From assembly GCA_946800325.1 (NCBI GenBank), contig OX326958.1:70491264-70555263 (forward strand): a stretch of DNA of 64,000 nt. Direction: 5' to 3'. The position numbers and the translations under genes are program-made. How positions within the stretch are numbered: the first letter of the stretch is position 1; each line of letters opens with the position of its first letter. Of the stretch, positions 1 to 13,463 are shown piece by piece. The DNA is from Luzula sylvatica (taxonomy: Eukaryota; Streptophyta; Magnoliopsida; Poales; Juncaceae). The notes under the pieces were generated by a model. The model was not told where the DNA came from. It worked only from the letters and a program-made list of their open reading frames with translations, and searched no databases.

Positions 1-3000
1 GCTCACCTCGACGAGAGAAATGCAGCAACGCGGCCGAATTTCGAAAATTATGTATTTTGAGCCCGAATAAACAAAAAATACAGTTTTTTTTGGAATTTCA
101 TCTTGAATTATTGAATATGAAGATTGTCCAATTGTAGGTTTCTCAATCTTTCTCCAAATGGGACGATTTTTATATCAAAATCACTCGCCCCGGCGAGAGA
201 AATACAGCAGCGCGTACGAATTTGGGAAATTATGTATTTTGAAACCGAATTAACAGAAAATACAGTTTTTTTGGTAATTTCATCATGAATTATTGAATTT
301 GAAGATTATCACATTGTAACTTTCTCATACTTTCTCCAAATGGCACGATCTTCATATCAAAATCTCTCGTCTCGACGAGAGGAATGCAGCTACGCGTCCG
401 AATTTCGAAAATTATGTATTTTGAGCCCGAATTAACAAAAAATACAGTTTTTTTTGGAATTTAATCTTGAATTATTGAATATGAAGATTGTCCAATTGTA
501 GGTTTCTCAATCTTTCTCCAAATGGCACGATTTTTATATCAAAATTGTTCGCCCCCGCGCGAGAAATACAGCCACGCGAACGAATTTGGTAAATTATGTT
601 TTTTGAAACCGAATTAACAGAAAATACAATTTTTTTGGTAATTTCATCATGAATTGTTGAATTTGAAGATTATCACATTGTAACTTTCTCATACTTTCTC
701 CAAATGGCACGATCTTCATATCAAAATCGCTCGCCTCGACGAGAGGAATGCAGCATCGTGGCCGAATTTCGAAAATTATGTATTTTGAGCCCGAATTAAC
801 AAAAAATACAGTTTTTTTTGTAATTTCGTCTTGAATTATTGAATATGAAGATTGTCCAATTGTAGGTTTCTCAATCTTTCTCCAAATGGCACGATTTTTA
901 TATCAAAATCACTCGCCCCCGCGCGAGAAATACATCAGCGCGAACGAATTTGGGAAATTATGTATTATGAAACCGAATTAACAGAAAATACAGTTTTTTT
1001 GGTAATTTCATCATGAATTATTGAATTTGAAGATTATCACATTGTAGCTTTCTCATACTTTCTCCAAATGGCACGATCTTCATATCAAAATCGCTCACAT
1101 CGACGAGAGAAATGCAGCAACGCGGCCGAATTTCGAAAATTATGTATTTTAAGCCCGAATTAACAAAAAATACAGTTTTTTTTGTAATTTCATCTTGAAT
1201 TATTGAATATGAAGATTGTCCAATTGTAGGTTTCTCAATCTTTCTCCAAATGGCACGATTTTTATATCAAAATCGCTCACCCCCGCGCGAGAAATACAGC
1301 AACGCGAACGAATTTGGGAAATTATTTTTTTTGAAACCGAATTAACAGAAAATACAGTTTTTTTGGTAATTTCATCATGAATTATTGAATTTGAAGATTA
1401 TCACATTGTAACTTTCTCATACTTTCTCCAAATGGCACGATCTTCATATCAAAATCGCTCGCCTCGACGAGAGGAACGCAGCACCACGGCCGAATTTCGA
1501 AAATTATGTATTTTGAGCCCGAATTATCAAAAAATACATTTGTTTTTGTAATTTCATCTTGAATTATTGAATATGAAGATTGTCCAATTGTAGGTTTCTC
1601 AATCTTTCTCCAAATGGCACGATTTTTATATCAAAATCGCTCGCCCCGGCGAGAGAAATACAGCAGCGCGAACGAATTTTGGAAATTATGTATTTTGAAA
1701 CCGAATTAACAGAAAATACAGTTTTTTTGGTAATTTCATCATGAATTATTGAATTTGAAGATTATCACATTGTAACTTTCTCATACTTTCTCCAAATGGC
1801 ACGATCTTCATATCAAAATCGCTCGCCTCGACGAGAGGAATGCAGCTGCGCGGCCGAATTTCGAAAATTATGTATTTTGAGCCCGAATTAACAAAAAATA
1901 CAGTTTTTTTTGTAATTTCATCTTGAATTATTGAATATGAAGATTGTCCAATTGTAGGTTTCTCAATCTTTCTCCAAATGGGACGATTTTTATATCAAAA
2001 TCACTCGCCCCGGCGATAGAAATACAGCAGCGCGTACGAATTTGGGAAATTATGTATTTTGAAACCGAATTAACAGAAAATACAGTTTTTTGGTAATTTC
2101 ATCATGAATTATTGAATTTGAAAATTATCACATTGTAACATTCTCATACTTTCTCCAAATGGCACGATCTTCATATCAAAATCGCTCGCATCGACGAGAG
2201 GAATACAGCAACGTGGCCGAATTTCGAAAATTATGTATTTTGAGCCCGAATTAACAAAAAATACAGTTTTTTTTGTAATTTCATCTTGAATTATTGAATA
2301 TGAAGATTGTCCAATTGTAGGTTTCTCAATCTTTCTCCAAATGGCACGATTGTTATATCAAAATCGCTCGCCCCCGCGCGAGAAATACAGCAACGCGAAC
2401 GAATTTGGGAAATTATTGTTTTTGAAACCGAATTAACAGAAAATACAGTTTTTTTGGTAATTTCATCATGAATTATTGAATTTGAAGATTATCACATTGT
2501 AACTTTCTCATACTTTCTCCAAATGGCACGATCTTCATATCAAAATCGCTCGCCTCGACGAGAGGAACGCAGCAGCACGGCCGAATTTCGAAAATTATGT
2601 ATTTTGAGCACGAATTAACAAAAAATTCTGTTTTTTTTGTAATTTCATCTTGAATTATTTAATATGAAGATTGTCCAATTGTAGGTTTCTCAATCTTTCT
2701 CCAAATGGCACGATTTTTATATCAAAATCGCTCGCCCCCGCGCGAGAAATACTGCAGCGCGAACGAATTTGGGAAATTATGTTTTTTGAAACCGAATTAA
2801 CAAAAAATACAGTTTTTTTGGTAATTTCATCATGAATTATTGAATTTGAAGATTATCACATTGTAACTCTCTCATACTTTCTCCAAATGGCACGATCTTC
2901 ATATCAAAATCGCTCGCCTCGACGAGAGGAATGCAGCAGCGCGGCTGAATTTCGAAAATTATGTATTTTGAGCCCGAATTAACAAAAAATACAGTTTTTT

Positions 3001-6000
3001 TTGTAATTTCATCTTGAATTATTGAATATGAAGATTGTCCAATTGTAGGTTTCTCAATCTTTCTCCAAATGGGACGATTTTTATATCAAAATCGCTCGCC
3101 CCGCCGAGAGAAATACAGCAGCGCGAACGAATTTGGGAAATTATGTATTTTGAAACCGAATTAACAGAAAATACAGTTTTTTTGGTAATTTCATCATGAA
3201 TTATTGAATTTGAAGATTATCACATTGTAACTTTCTCATACTTTCTCCAAATGGCACGATCTTCATATCAAAATCACTCGCCTCGACGAGAGAAATACAA
3301 CAGCGTGAACGAATTTGGGAAATTATGTATTTTGAAACCGAATTAACAGAAAATACAGTTTTTTTGGTAATTTCATCATGAATTATTGAATTTGAAGATT
3401 ATCACATTGTAACATTCTCATACTTTCTCCAAATGGCACGATCTTCATATCAAAATCGCTCGCCTCGACGAGAGGAATGCAGCAGCGCGGCCGAATTTCG
3501 AAACTTATGTATTTTAAGCCCGAATTAACAAAAAATACAGTTTTTTTTGTAATTTCATCTTGAATTATTGAATATGAAGATTGTCCAATTGTAGGTTTCT
3601 CAATCTTTCTCCAAATGGCACGATTTTTATATCAAAATCGCTCGCCCCGGCGAGAGAAATACAGCAGCGCGAACGAATTTGGGAAATTATGTATTTTGAA
3701 ACCGAATTAACATAAAATACAGTTTTTTTTGTAATTTCATCATGAATTATTGAATTTGAAGATTATCACATTGTAACTTTCTCATACTTTCTCCAAATGG
3801 CACGATCTTCATATCAAAATCGCTCGCCTCGACGAGAGAAATGCAGCATCGCGGCCGAATTTCGAAAATTATGTATTTTGAGCCCGAATAAAAAAAAAAT
3901 ACAGTTTTTTTTGTAATTTCATCTTGAATTATTGAATATGAAGATTGTCCAATTGTAGGTTTCTCAATCTTTCTCCAAATGGCACGATTGTTATATCAAA
4001 ATCGCTCGCCCCCGCGCGAGAAATACAGCAACGCGAACGAATTTGGGAAATTATTGTTTTTGAAACCGAATTAACAGAAAATACAGTTTTTTTGGTAATT
4101 TCATCATGAATTATTGAATTTGAAGATTATCACATTGTAACTTTCTCATACTTTCTCCAAATGGCACGATCTTCATATCAAAATCGCTCGCCTCGACGAG
4201 AGGAACGCAGCAGCACGGCCGAATTTCGAAAATTATGTATTTTGAGCCCGAATTAACAAAAAATTCTGTTTTTTTTGTAATTTCATCTTGAATTAATTAA
4301 TATGAAGATTGTCCAATTGTAGGTTTCTCAATCTTTCTCCAAATGGCACGATTTTTATATCAAAATCGCTCGCCCCCGCGCGAGAAATACTGCAGCGCGA
4401 ACGAATTTGGGAAATTATGTTTTTTGAAACCGAATTAACAAAAAATACAGTTTTTTTGGTAATTTCATCATGAATTATTGAATTTGAAGATTATCACATT
4501 GTAACTTTCTCATACTTTCTCCAAATGGCACGATCTTCATATCAAAATCTCTCGTCTCGACGAGAGGAATGCAGCAACGCGGCCGAATTTCGAAAATTAT
4601 GTATTTTGAACCCGAATTAACAAAAAATACAGTTTTTTTTGGAATTTCAAATTGAATTATTGAATATGAAGATTGTCCAATTGTAGGTTTCTCAATCTTT
4701 CTCCCAATGGCACGATTTTTATATCAAAATTGTTCGCCCCCGCGCGAGAAATACAGCCACGCGAACGAATTTGGGAAATTATGTTTGTTGAAACCGAATT
4801 AACAGAAAATACAGTTTTTTTGGTAATTTCATCATGAATTATTGAATTTGAAGATTATCACATTGTAACTTTCTCATACTTTCTCCAAATGGCACGATCT
4901 TCATATCAAAATCGCTCGCCTCGACGAGAGGAATGCAGCAACGCGGCCGAATTTCGAAAATTATGTATTTTGAGCCCGAATTAACAAAAAATACAGTGTT
5001 TTTTGTAATTTCATCTTAAATTATTGAATATGAAGATTGTCCAATTGTAGGTTTCTCAATCTTTCTCCAAATGGCACGATTTTTATATCAAAATCACTCG
5101 CCCCCGCGCAAGAAATACATCAGCGCGAACGAATTTGGGAAATTATGTATTATGAAACCGAATTAACAGAAAATACAGTTTTTTTGGTAATTTCATCATG
5201 AATTATTGAATTTGAAGATTATCACATTGTAACTTTCTCATACTTTCTCCAAATGGCACGATCTTCATATCAAAATCGCTCGCCTCGACGAGAGGAATGC
5301 AGCAGCGCGGCCGAATTTCGAAAATTATGTATTTTGAGCACGAATTAACAAAAAATACAGTTTTTTTTGTAATTTCATCTTGAATTATTGAATATGAAGA
5401 TTGTCCAATTGTAGGTTTCTCAATCTTTCTCCAAATGGGACGATTTTTATATCAAAATCACTCGCCCCGGCGACAGAAATACAGCAGCGCGTACGAATTT
5501 GGGAAATTATGTATTTTGAAACCGAATTAACAGAAAATACAGTTTTTTGGTAATTTCATCATGAATTATTGAATTTGAAAATTATCACATTGTAACATTC
5601 TCATACTTTCTCCAAATGGCACGATCTTCATATGAAAATCGCTTGCATCGACGAGAGGAATGCAGCAACGCGGCCGAATTTCGAAAATTATGTATTTTGA
5701 GCCCGAATTAACAAAAAATACAGTTTTTTTTGTAATTTCATCTTGAATTATTGAATATGAAGATTGTCCAATTGTAGGTTTCTCAATCTTTCTCCAAATG
5801 GCACGATTTTTATATCAAAATCGCTCGCCCCCGCGCGAGAAATACAGCAACGCGAATGAATTTGGGAAATTATTTTTTTTGAAACCGAATTAACAGAAAA
5901 TACAGTTTTTTTGGTAATTTCATCATGAATTATTGAATTTGAAGATTATCACATTGTAACTTTCTCATACTTTCTCCAAATGGCACGATCTTCATATCAA

Positions 6001-6368
6001 AATCGCTCGCCTCGACGAGAGGAATGCAGCATCGCGGCCGAATTTCGAAAATTATGTATTTTGAGCCCGAATTAACAAAAAATAAAGTTTTTTTTGTAAT
6101 TTCATCTTGAATTATTGAATATGAAGATTGTCCAATTGTAGGTTTCTCAATCTTTCTCCAAATGGCACGATTTTTATATCAAAATCACTCGCCCCCGCGC
6201 AAGAAATACATCAACGCGAACGAATTTGGGAAATTATTTTTTTTGAAACCGAATTAACAGAAAATACAGTTTTTTTGGTAATTTCATCATGAATTATTGA
6301 ATTTGAAGATTATCACATTGTAACTTTCTCATACTTTCTCCAAATGGCACGATCTTCATATCAAAATC

Positions 6369-9300
6369 GCTCGCCTCGACGAGAGGAACGCAGCATCACG
6401 GCCGAATTTCGAAAATTATGTATTTTGAGCCCGAATTAACAAAAAATACTGTTTTTTTTGTAATTTCATCTTGAATTATTTAATATGAAGATTGTCCAAT
6501 TGTAGGTTTCTCAATCTTTCTCCAAATGGCACGATTTTTATATCAAAATCGCTCGCCCCGACGAGAGAAATACAGCAGCGCGAACGAATTTGGGAAATTA
6601 TGTATTTTGAAACCGAATTAACAGAAAATACAGTTTTTTTGGTAATTTCATCATGAATTATTGAATTTGAAGATTATCACATTGTAACTTTCTCATACTT
6701 TCTCTAAATGGCACGATCTTCATATCAAAATCGCTCGCCTCGACGAGAGGAATGCAGCAGCGCGGCCGAATTTCGAAAATTATGTATTTTGAGCCCGAAT
6801 TAACAAAAAATACAGTGTTTTTTGTAATTTCATCTTAAATTATTGAATATGAAGATTGTCCAATTGTAGGTTTCTCAATCTTTCTCCAAATGGCACGATT
6901 TTTATATCAAAATCGCTCGCCCCCGCGCGAGAAATACAGCAGCGCGAACGAATTTGGGAAATTATGTATTTTGAAACCGAATTAACAGAAAATACAGTTT
7001 TTTTGGTAATTTCATCATGAAATATTGAATTTGAAGATTATCACATTGTAACTTTCTCATACTTTCTCCAAATGGCACGATCTTCATATCAAAATCGCTC
7101 GCCTCGACGAGAGGAATGCAGCATCGCGGCCGAATTTCGAAAATTATGTATTTTGAGCCCGAATTAACAAAAAATACAGTTTTTTTTGTAATTTCATCTT
7201 GAATTATTGAATATGAAGATTGTCCAATTGTAGGTTTCTCAATCTTTCTCCAAATGGCACGATTTTTATATCAAAATCGCTCGCCCCCGCGCGAGAAATA
7301 CAGCAGCGCGAACGAATTTGGGAAATTATGTTTTTTGAAACCGAATTAACAAAAAATACAGTTTTTTTGGTAATTTCATCATGAATTATTGAATTTGAAG
7401 ATTATCACATTGTAACTCTCTCATACTTTCTCCAAATGGCACGATCTTCATATCAAAATCGCTCGCCTCGACGAGAGGAATGCAGCAGCGCGGCTGAATT
7501 TCGAAAATTATGTATTTTGAGCCCGAATTAACAAAAAATACAGTTTTTTTTGTAATTTCATCTTGAATTATTGAATATGAAGATTGTCCAATTGTAGGTT
7601 TCTCAATCTTTCTCCAAATGGGACGATTTTTATATCAAAATCGCTCGCCCCGGCGAGAGAAATACAGCAGCGCGAACGAATTTGGGAAATTATGTATTTT
7701 GAAACCGAATTAACAGAAAATACAGTTTTTTTGGTAATTTCATCATGAATTATTGAATTTGAAGATTATCACATTGTAACTTTCTCATACTTTCTCCAAA
7801 TGGCACGATCTTCATATCAAAATCGCTCGCCTCGACGAGAGAAATACAGCATCGCGAACGAATTTGGGAAATTATGTATTTTGAAACCGAATTAACAGAA
7901 AATACAGTTTTTTTGGTAATTTCATCATGAATTATTGAATTTGAAGATTATCACATTGTAACATTCTCTTACTTTCTCCAAATGGCACGATCTTCATATC
8001 AAAATCGCTCGCCTCGACGAGTGGAATGCAGCAGCGCGGCCGAATTTCGAAACTTATGTATTTTAAGCCCGAATTAACAAAAAATACAGTTTTTTTTGTA
8101 ATTTCATCTTGAATTATTGAATATGAAGATTGTCCAATTGTAGGTTTCTCAATCTTTCTCCAAATGGCACGATTTTTATATCAAAATCGCTCGCCCCGGC
8201 GAGAGAAATATAGCAGCGCGAACGAATTTGGGAAATTATGTATTTTGAAACCGAATTAACAGAAAATACAGTTTTTTTTGTAATTTCATCATGAATTATT
8301 GAATTTGAAGATTATCACATTGTAACTTTCTCATACTTTCTCCAAATGGCACGATCTTCATATCAAAATCGCTCGCCTCGACGAGAGGAACGCAGCATCA
8401 CGGCCGAATTTCGAAAATTATGTATTTTGAGCCCGAATTAACAAAAAATACTGTTTTTTTTGTAATTTCATCTTGAATTATTTAATATGAAGATTGTCCA
8501 ATTGTAGGTTTCTCAATCTTTCTCCAAATGGCACGATTTTTATATCAAAATCGCTCGCCCCGGCGAGAGAAATACAGCAGCGCGAACGAATTTGGGAAAT
8601 TATGTATTTTGAAACCGAATTAACAGAAAATACAGTTTTTTTGGTAATTTCATCATGAATTATTGAATTTGAAGATTATCACATTGTAACTTTCTCATAC
8701 TTTCTCTAAATGGCACGATCTTCATATCAAAATCGCTCGCCTCGACGAGAGGAATGCAGCTCCGCGGCCGAATTTCGAAAATTATGTATTTTGAGCCCGA
8801 ATTAACAAAAAATACAGTGTTTTTTGTAATTTCATCTTAAATTATTGAATATGAAGATTGTCCAATTGTAGGTTTCTCAATCTTTCTCCAAATGGCACGA
8901 TTTTTATATCAAAATCGCTCGCCCCCGCGCGAGAAATACAGCAGCGCGAACGAATTTGGGAAATTATGTATTTTGAAACCGAATTAACAGAAAATACAGT
9001 TTTTTTGGTAATTTCATCATGAAATATTGAATTTGAAGATTATCACATTGTAACTTTCTCATACTTTCTCCAAATGGCACGATCTTCATATCAAAATCGC
9101 TCGCCTCGACGAGAGGAATGCAGCATCGCGGCCGAATTTCGAAAATTATGTATTTTGAGCCCGAATTAACAAAAAATACAGTTTTTTTTGTAATTTCATC
9201 TTGAATTATTGAATATGAAGATTGTCCAATTGTAGGTTTCTCAATCTTTCTCCAAATGGCACGATTTTTATATCAAAATCGCTCGCCCCCGCGCGAGAAA

Positions 9301-10372
9301 TACAGCAGCGCGAACGAATTTGGGAAATTATGTTTTTTGAAACCGAATTAACAAAAAATACAGTTTTTTTGGTAATTTCATCATGAATTATTGAATTTGA
9401 AGATTATCACATTGTAACTCTCTCATACTTTCTCCAAATGGCACGATCTTCATATCAAAATCGCTCGCCTCGACGAGAGGAATGCAGCAGCGAGGCTGAA
9501 TTTCGAAAATTATGTATTTTGAGCCCGAATTAACAAAAAATACAGTTTTTTTTGTAATTTCATCTTGAATTATTGAATATGAAGATTGTCCAATTGTAGG
9601 TTTCTCAATCTTTCTCCAAATGGCACGATTTTTATATCAAAATCGCTCGCCCCCGCGCGAGAAATACAGCAGCGCGAACGAATTTGGGAAATTATGTATT
9701 TTGAAACCGAATTAACAGAAAATACAGTTTTTTTGGTAATTTCATCATGAATTATTGAATTTGAAGATTATCACATTGTAACTTTCTCATACTTTCTCCA
9801 AATGGCACGATCTTCATATCAAAATCGCTCGCCTCGACGAGAGAAATACAGCATCGCGAACGAATTTGGGAAATTATGTATTTTGAAACCGAATTAACAG
9901 AAAATACAGTTTTTTTGGTAATTTCATCATGAATTATTGAATTTGAAGATTATCACATTGTAACATTCTCTTACTTTCTCCAAATGGCACGATCTTCATA
10001 TCAAAATCGCTCGCCTCGACGAGTGGAATGCAGCAGCGCGGCCGAATTTCGAAACTTATGTATTTTAAGCCCGAATTAACAAAAAATACAGTTTTTTTTG
10101 TAATTTCATCTTGAATTATTGAATATGAAGATTGTCCAATTGTAGGTTTCTCAATCTTTCTCCAAATGGCACGATTTTTATATCAAAATCGCTCGCCCCG
10201 GCGAGAGAAATACAGCAGCGCGAACGAATTTGGGAAATTATGTATTTTGAAACCGAATTAACAGAAAATACAGTTTTTTTTGTAATTTCATCATGAATTA
10301 TTGAATTTGAAGATTATCACATTGTAACTTTCTCATACTTTCTCCAAATGGCACGATCTTCATATCAAAATC
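6369..10372 (+). repeat. Tandem higher-order repeat, 2 x 2002 bp (11 monomers each)
   Basis: Copy 1 is 6369-8370 and copy 2 is 8371-10372. Rare variants recur exactly 2002 bp apart: CGCAGCATCACGG heads (6391/8393), TTCTCTAAATGG (6701/8703), GAGTGGAATGC (8019/10021) and an A-headed B monomer (7825/9827). 2002 bp is 11 x 182, an odd number of monomers, made possible by a B monomer followed by an A-headed B monomer. The copies differ at a few sites, including a GCCCCGGCGAG head near 7647 replaced by GCCCCCGCGCGAG near 9650, which suggests later conversion. The sequence after 10372 departs from the unit. Confidence 0.85.
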
Positions 10373-11098
10373 GCTCGCCTCGACGAGAGAAATGCAGCAG
10401 CGCGGCCGAATTTCGAAAATTATGTATTTTGAGCCCGAATAAAAAAAAATACAGTTTTTTTTGTAATTTCATCTTGAATTATTGAATATGAAGATTGTCC
10501 AATTGTAGGTTTCTCAATCTTTCTCCAAATGGGACGATTTTTATATCAAAATCACTCGCCCCGGCGAGAGAAATACAGCAGCGCGTACGAATTTGGGAAA
10601 TTATGTATTTTGAAACCGAATTAACAGAAAATACAGTTTTTTTGGTAATTTGATCATGGATTATTGAATTTGAAGATTATCACATTGTAACTATCTCATA
10701 CTTTCTCCAAATGGCACGATCTTCATATCAAAATCGCTCGCCTCGACGAGAGAAATGCAGCAACGCGGCCGAATTTCGAAAATTATGTATTTTGAGCCCG
10801 AATAAAAAAAAATACAGTTTTTTTTGTAATTTCATCTTGAATTATTGAATATGAAGATTGTCCAATTGTAGGTTTCTCAATCTTTCTCCAAATGGGACGA
10901 TTTTTATATCAAAATCACTCGCCCCGGCGAGAGAAATACAGCAGCGCGTACGAATTTGGGAAATTATGTATTTTGAAACCGAATTAACAGAAAATACAGT
11001 TTTTTTGGTAATTTGATCATGGATTATTGAATTTGAAGATTATCACATTGTAACTATCTCATACTTTCTCCAAATGGCACGATCTTCATATCAAAATC
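10373..11098 (+). repeat. Local dimer duplication (2 x 363 bp)
   Basis: Two adjacent dimers share unusual variants: a run of A after CCCGAAT replacing TTAAC (about 10440 and 10801), TTTGATCATGGATTATTG (10651 and 11014) and GTAACTATCTC. The copies are 363 bp apart and nearly identical, a single-dimer tandem duplication. The next dimer (from about 11074) carries a different, partly related haplotype. Confidence 0.75.
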
Positions 11099-13463
11099 GC
11101 TCGCCTCGACGAGAGAAATGCAGCAACGCGGCCAAATTTCGAAAATTATGTATTTTGAGCCCGAATAAACAAAAAATACAGGTTTTTTTGGAATTTCATC
11201 TTGAATTATTGAATATGAAGATTGCCCATTGTAGGTTTCTCAATCTTTCTCCAAATGGGACTATTTTTATATCAAAATCACTCGCCCCGGCGAGAGAAAT
11301 ACAGCAGCGCGTACGAATTTGGGAAATTATGTATTTTGAAACCGAATTAACAGAAAATACAGTTTTTTTGGTAATTTCATCATGAATTATTGAATTTGAA
11401 GATTATCACATTGTAACTTTCTCATACTTTCTCCAAATGGCACGATCTTCATATCAAAATCTCTCGTCTCGACGAGAGGAATGCAGCAGCGCGGCCGAAT
11501 TTCGAAAATTATGTATTTTGAGCCCGAATTAACAAAAAATACAGTTTTTTTTGGAATTTCATCTTGAATTATTGAATATGAAGATTGTCCAATTGTAGGT
11601 TTCTCAATCTTTCTCCAAATGGCACGATTTTTATATCAAAATTGTTCGCCCCCGCGCGAGAAATACAGCCACGCGAACGAATTTGGGAAATTATGTTTTT
11701 TGAAACCGAATTAACAGAAAATACAGTTTTTTTGGTAATTTCATCATGAATTATTGAATTTGAAGATTATCACATTGTAACTTTCTCATACTTTCTCCAA
11801 ATGGCACGATCTTCATATCAAAATCGCTCGCCTCGACGAGAGGAATGCAGCTTCGCGGCCGAATTTCGAAAATTATGTATTTTGAGCCCGAATTAACAAA
11901 AAATACAGTTTTTTTTGTAATTTCATCTTGAATTATTGAATATGAAGATTGTCCAATTGTAGGTTTCTCAATCTTTCTCCAAATGGCACGATTTTTATAT
12001 CAAAATCACTCGCCCCCGCGCGAGAAATACAGCAGCGCGAACGAATTTGGGAAATTATGTATTTTGAAACCGAATTAACAGAAAATACAGTTTTTTTGGT
12101 AATTTCATCATGAATTATTGAATTTGAAGATTATCACATTGTAACTTTCTCATACTTTCTCCAAATGGCACGATCTTCATATCAAAATCGCTCGCCTCGA
12201 CGAGAGGAACGCAGCAGCACGGCAGAATTTCAAAAATTATGTATTTTGAGCCCGAATTAACAAAAAATACATTTTTTTTTGTAATTTCATCTTGAATTAT
12301 TGAATATGAAGATTGTCCAATTGTAGGTTTCTCAATCTTTCTCCAAATGGCACGATTTTTATATCAAAATCGCTCGCCCCGGCGAGAGAAATACAGCAGC
12401 GCGAACGAATTTGGGAAATTATGTATTTTGAAACCGAATTAACAGAAAATACAGTTTTTTTGGTAATTTCATCATGAATTATTGAATTTGAAGATTATCA
12501 CATTGTAACTTTCTCATACTTTCTCCAAATGGCACGATCTTCATATCAAAATCGCTCGCCTCGACGAGAGGAATGCAGCATCGCGGCCGAATTTCGAAAA
12601 TTATGTATTTTGAGCCCGAATTAACAAAAAATACAGTGTTTTTTGTAATTTCATCTTGAATTATTGAATATGAAAATTGTCCAATTGTAGGTTTCTCAAT
12701 CTTTCTCCAAATGGCACGATTTTTATATCAAAATCGCTCGCCCCCGCGCGAGAAATACAGCAGCGCGAACGAATTTGGGAAATTATGTATTTTGAAACCG
12801 AATTAACAGAAAATACAGTTTTTTTGGTAATTTCATCATGAAATATTGAATTTGAAGATTATCACATTGTACCTTTCTCATACTTTCTCCAAATGGCACG
12901 ATCTTCATATCAAAATCGCTCGCCTCGACGAGAGGAATGCAGCATCGCGGCCGAATTTCGAAAATTATGTATTTTGAGGCCGAATTAACAAAAAATACAG
13001 TTTTTTTCGTAATTTCATCTTGAATTATTGAATATGAAGATTGTCCAATTGTAGGTTTCTCAATCTTTCTCCAAATGGCACGATTTTTATATCAAAATCG
13101 CTCGCCCCCGCGCGAGAAATACAGCAGCGCGAACGAATTTGGGAAATTATGTTTTTTGAAACCGAATTAACAGAAAATACTGTTTTTTTGGTAATTTCAT
13201 CATGAATTATTGAATTTGAAGATTATCACATTGTAACTTTCTCATACTTTCTCCAAATGCCACGATCTTCATATCAAAATCGCTCGCCTCGACGAGAGAA
13301 ATGCAGCAGCGCGGCCGAATTTCGAAAATTATGTATTTTGAACCCGAATTAACAAAAAATACAGTTTTTTTTGTAATTTCATCTTGAATTATTGAATATG
13401 AAGATTGTCCAATTGTAGGTTTCTCAATCTTTCTCCAAATGGCACGATTTTTATATCAAAATC

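Noticed and set aside
11074..11385. 103-codon ORF in the satellite (and a related one at 54604-54915)
   Set aside because: It is the translation of about 1.7 satellite monomers that happen to lack stops. It exists only where particular indels shift the frame, and has no promoter or conserved start context.
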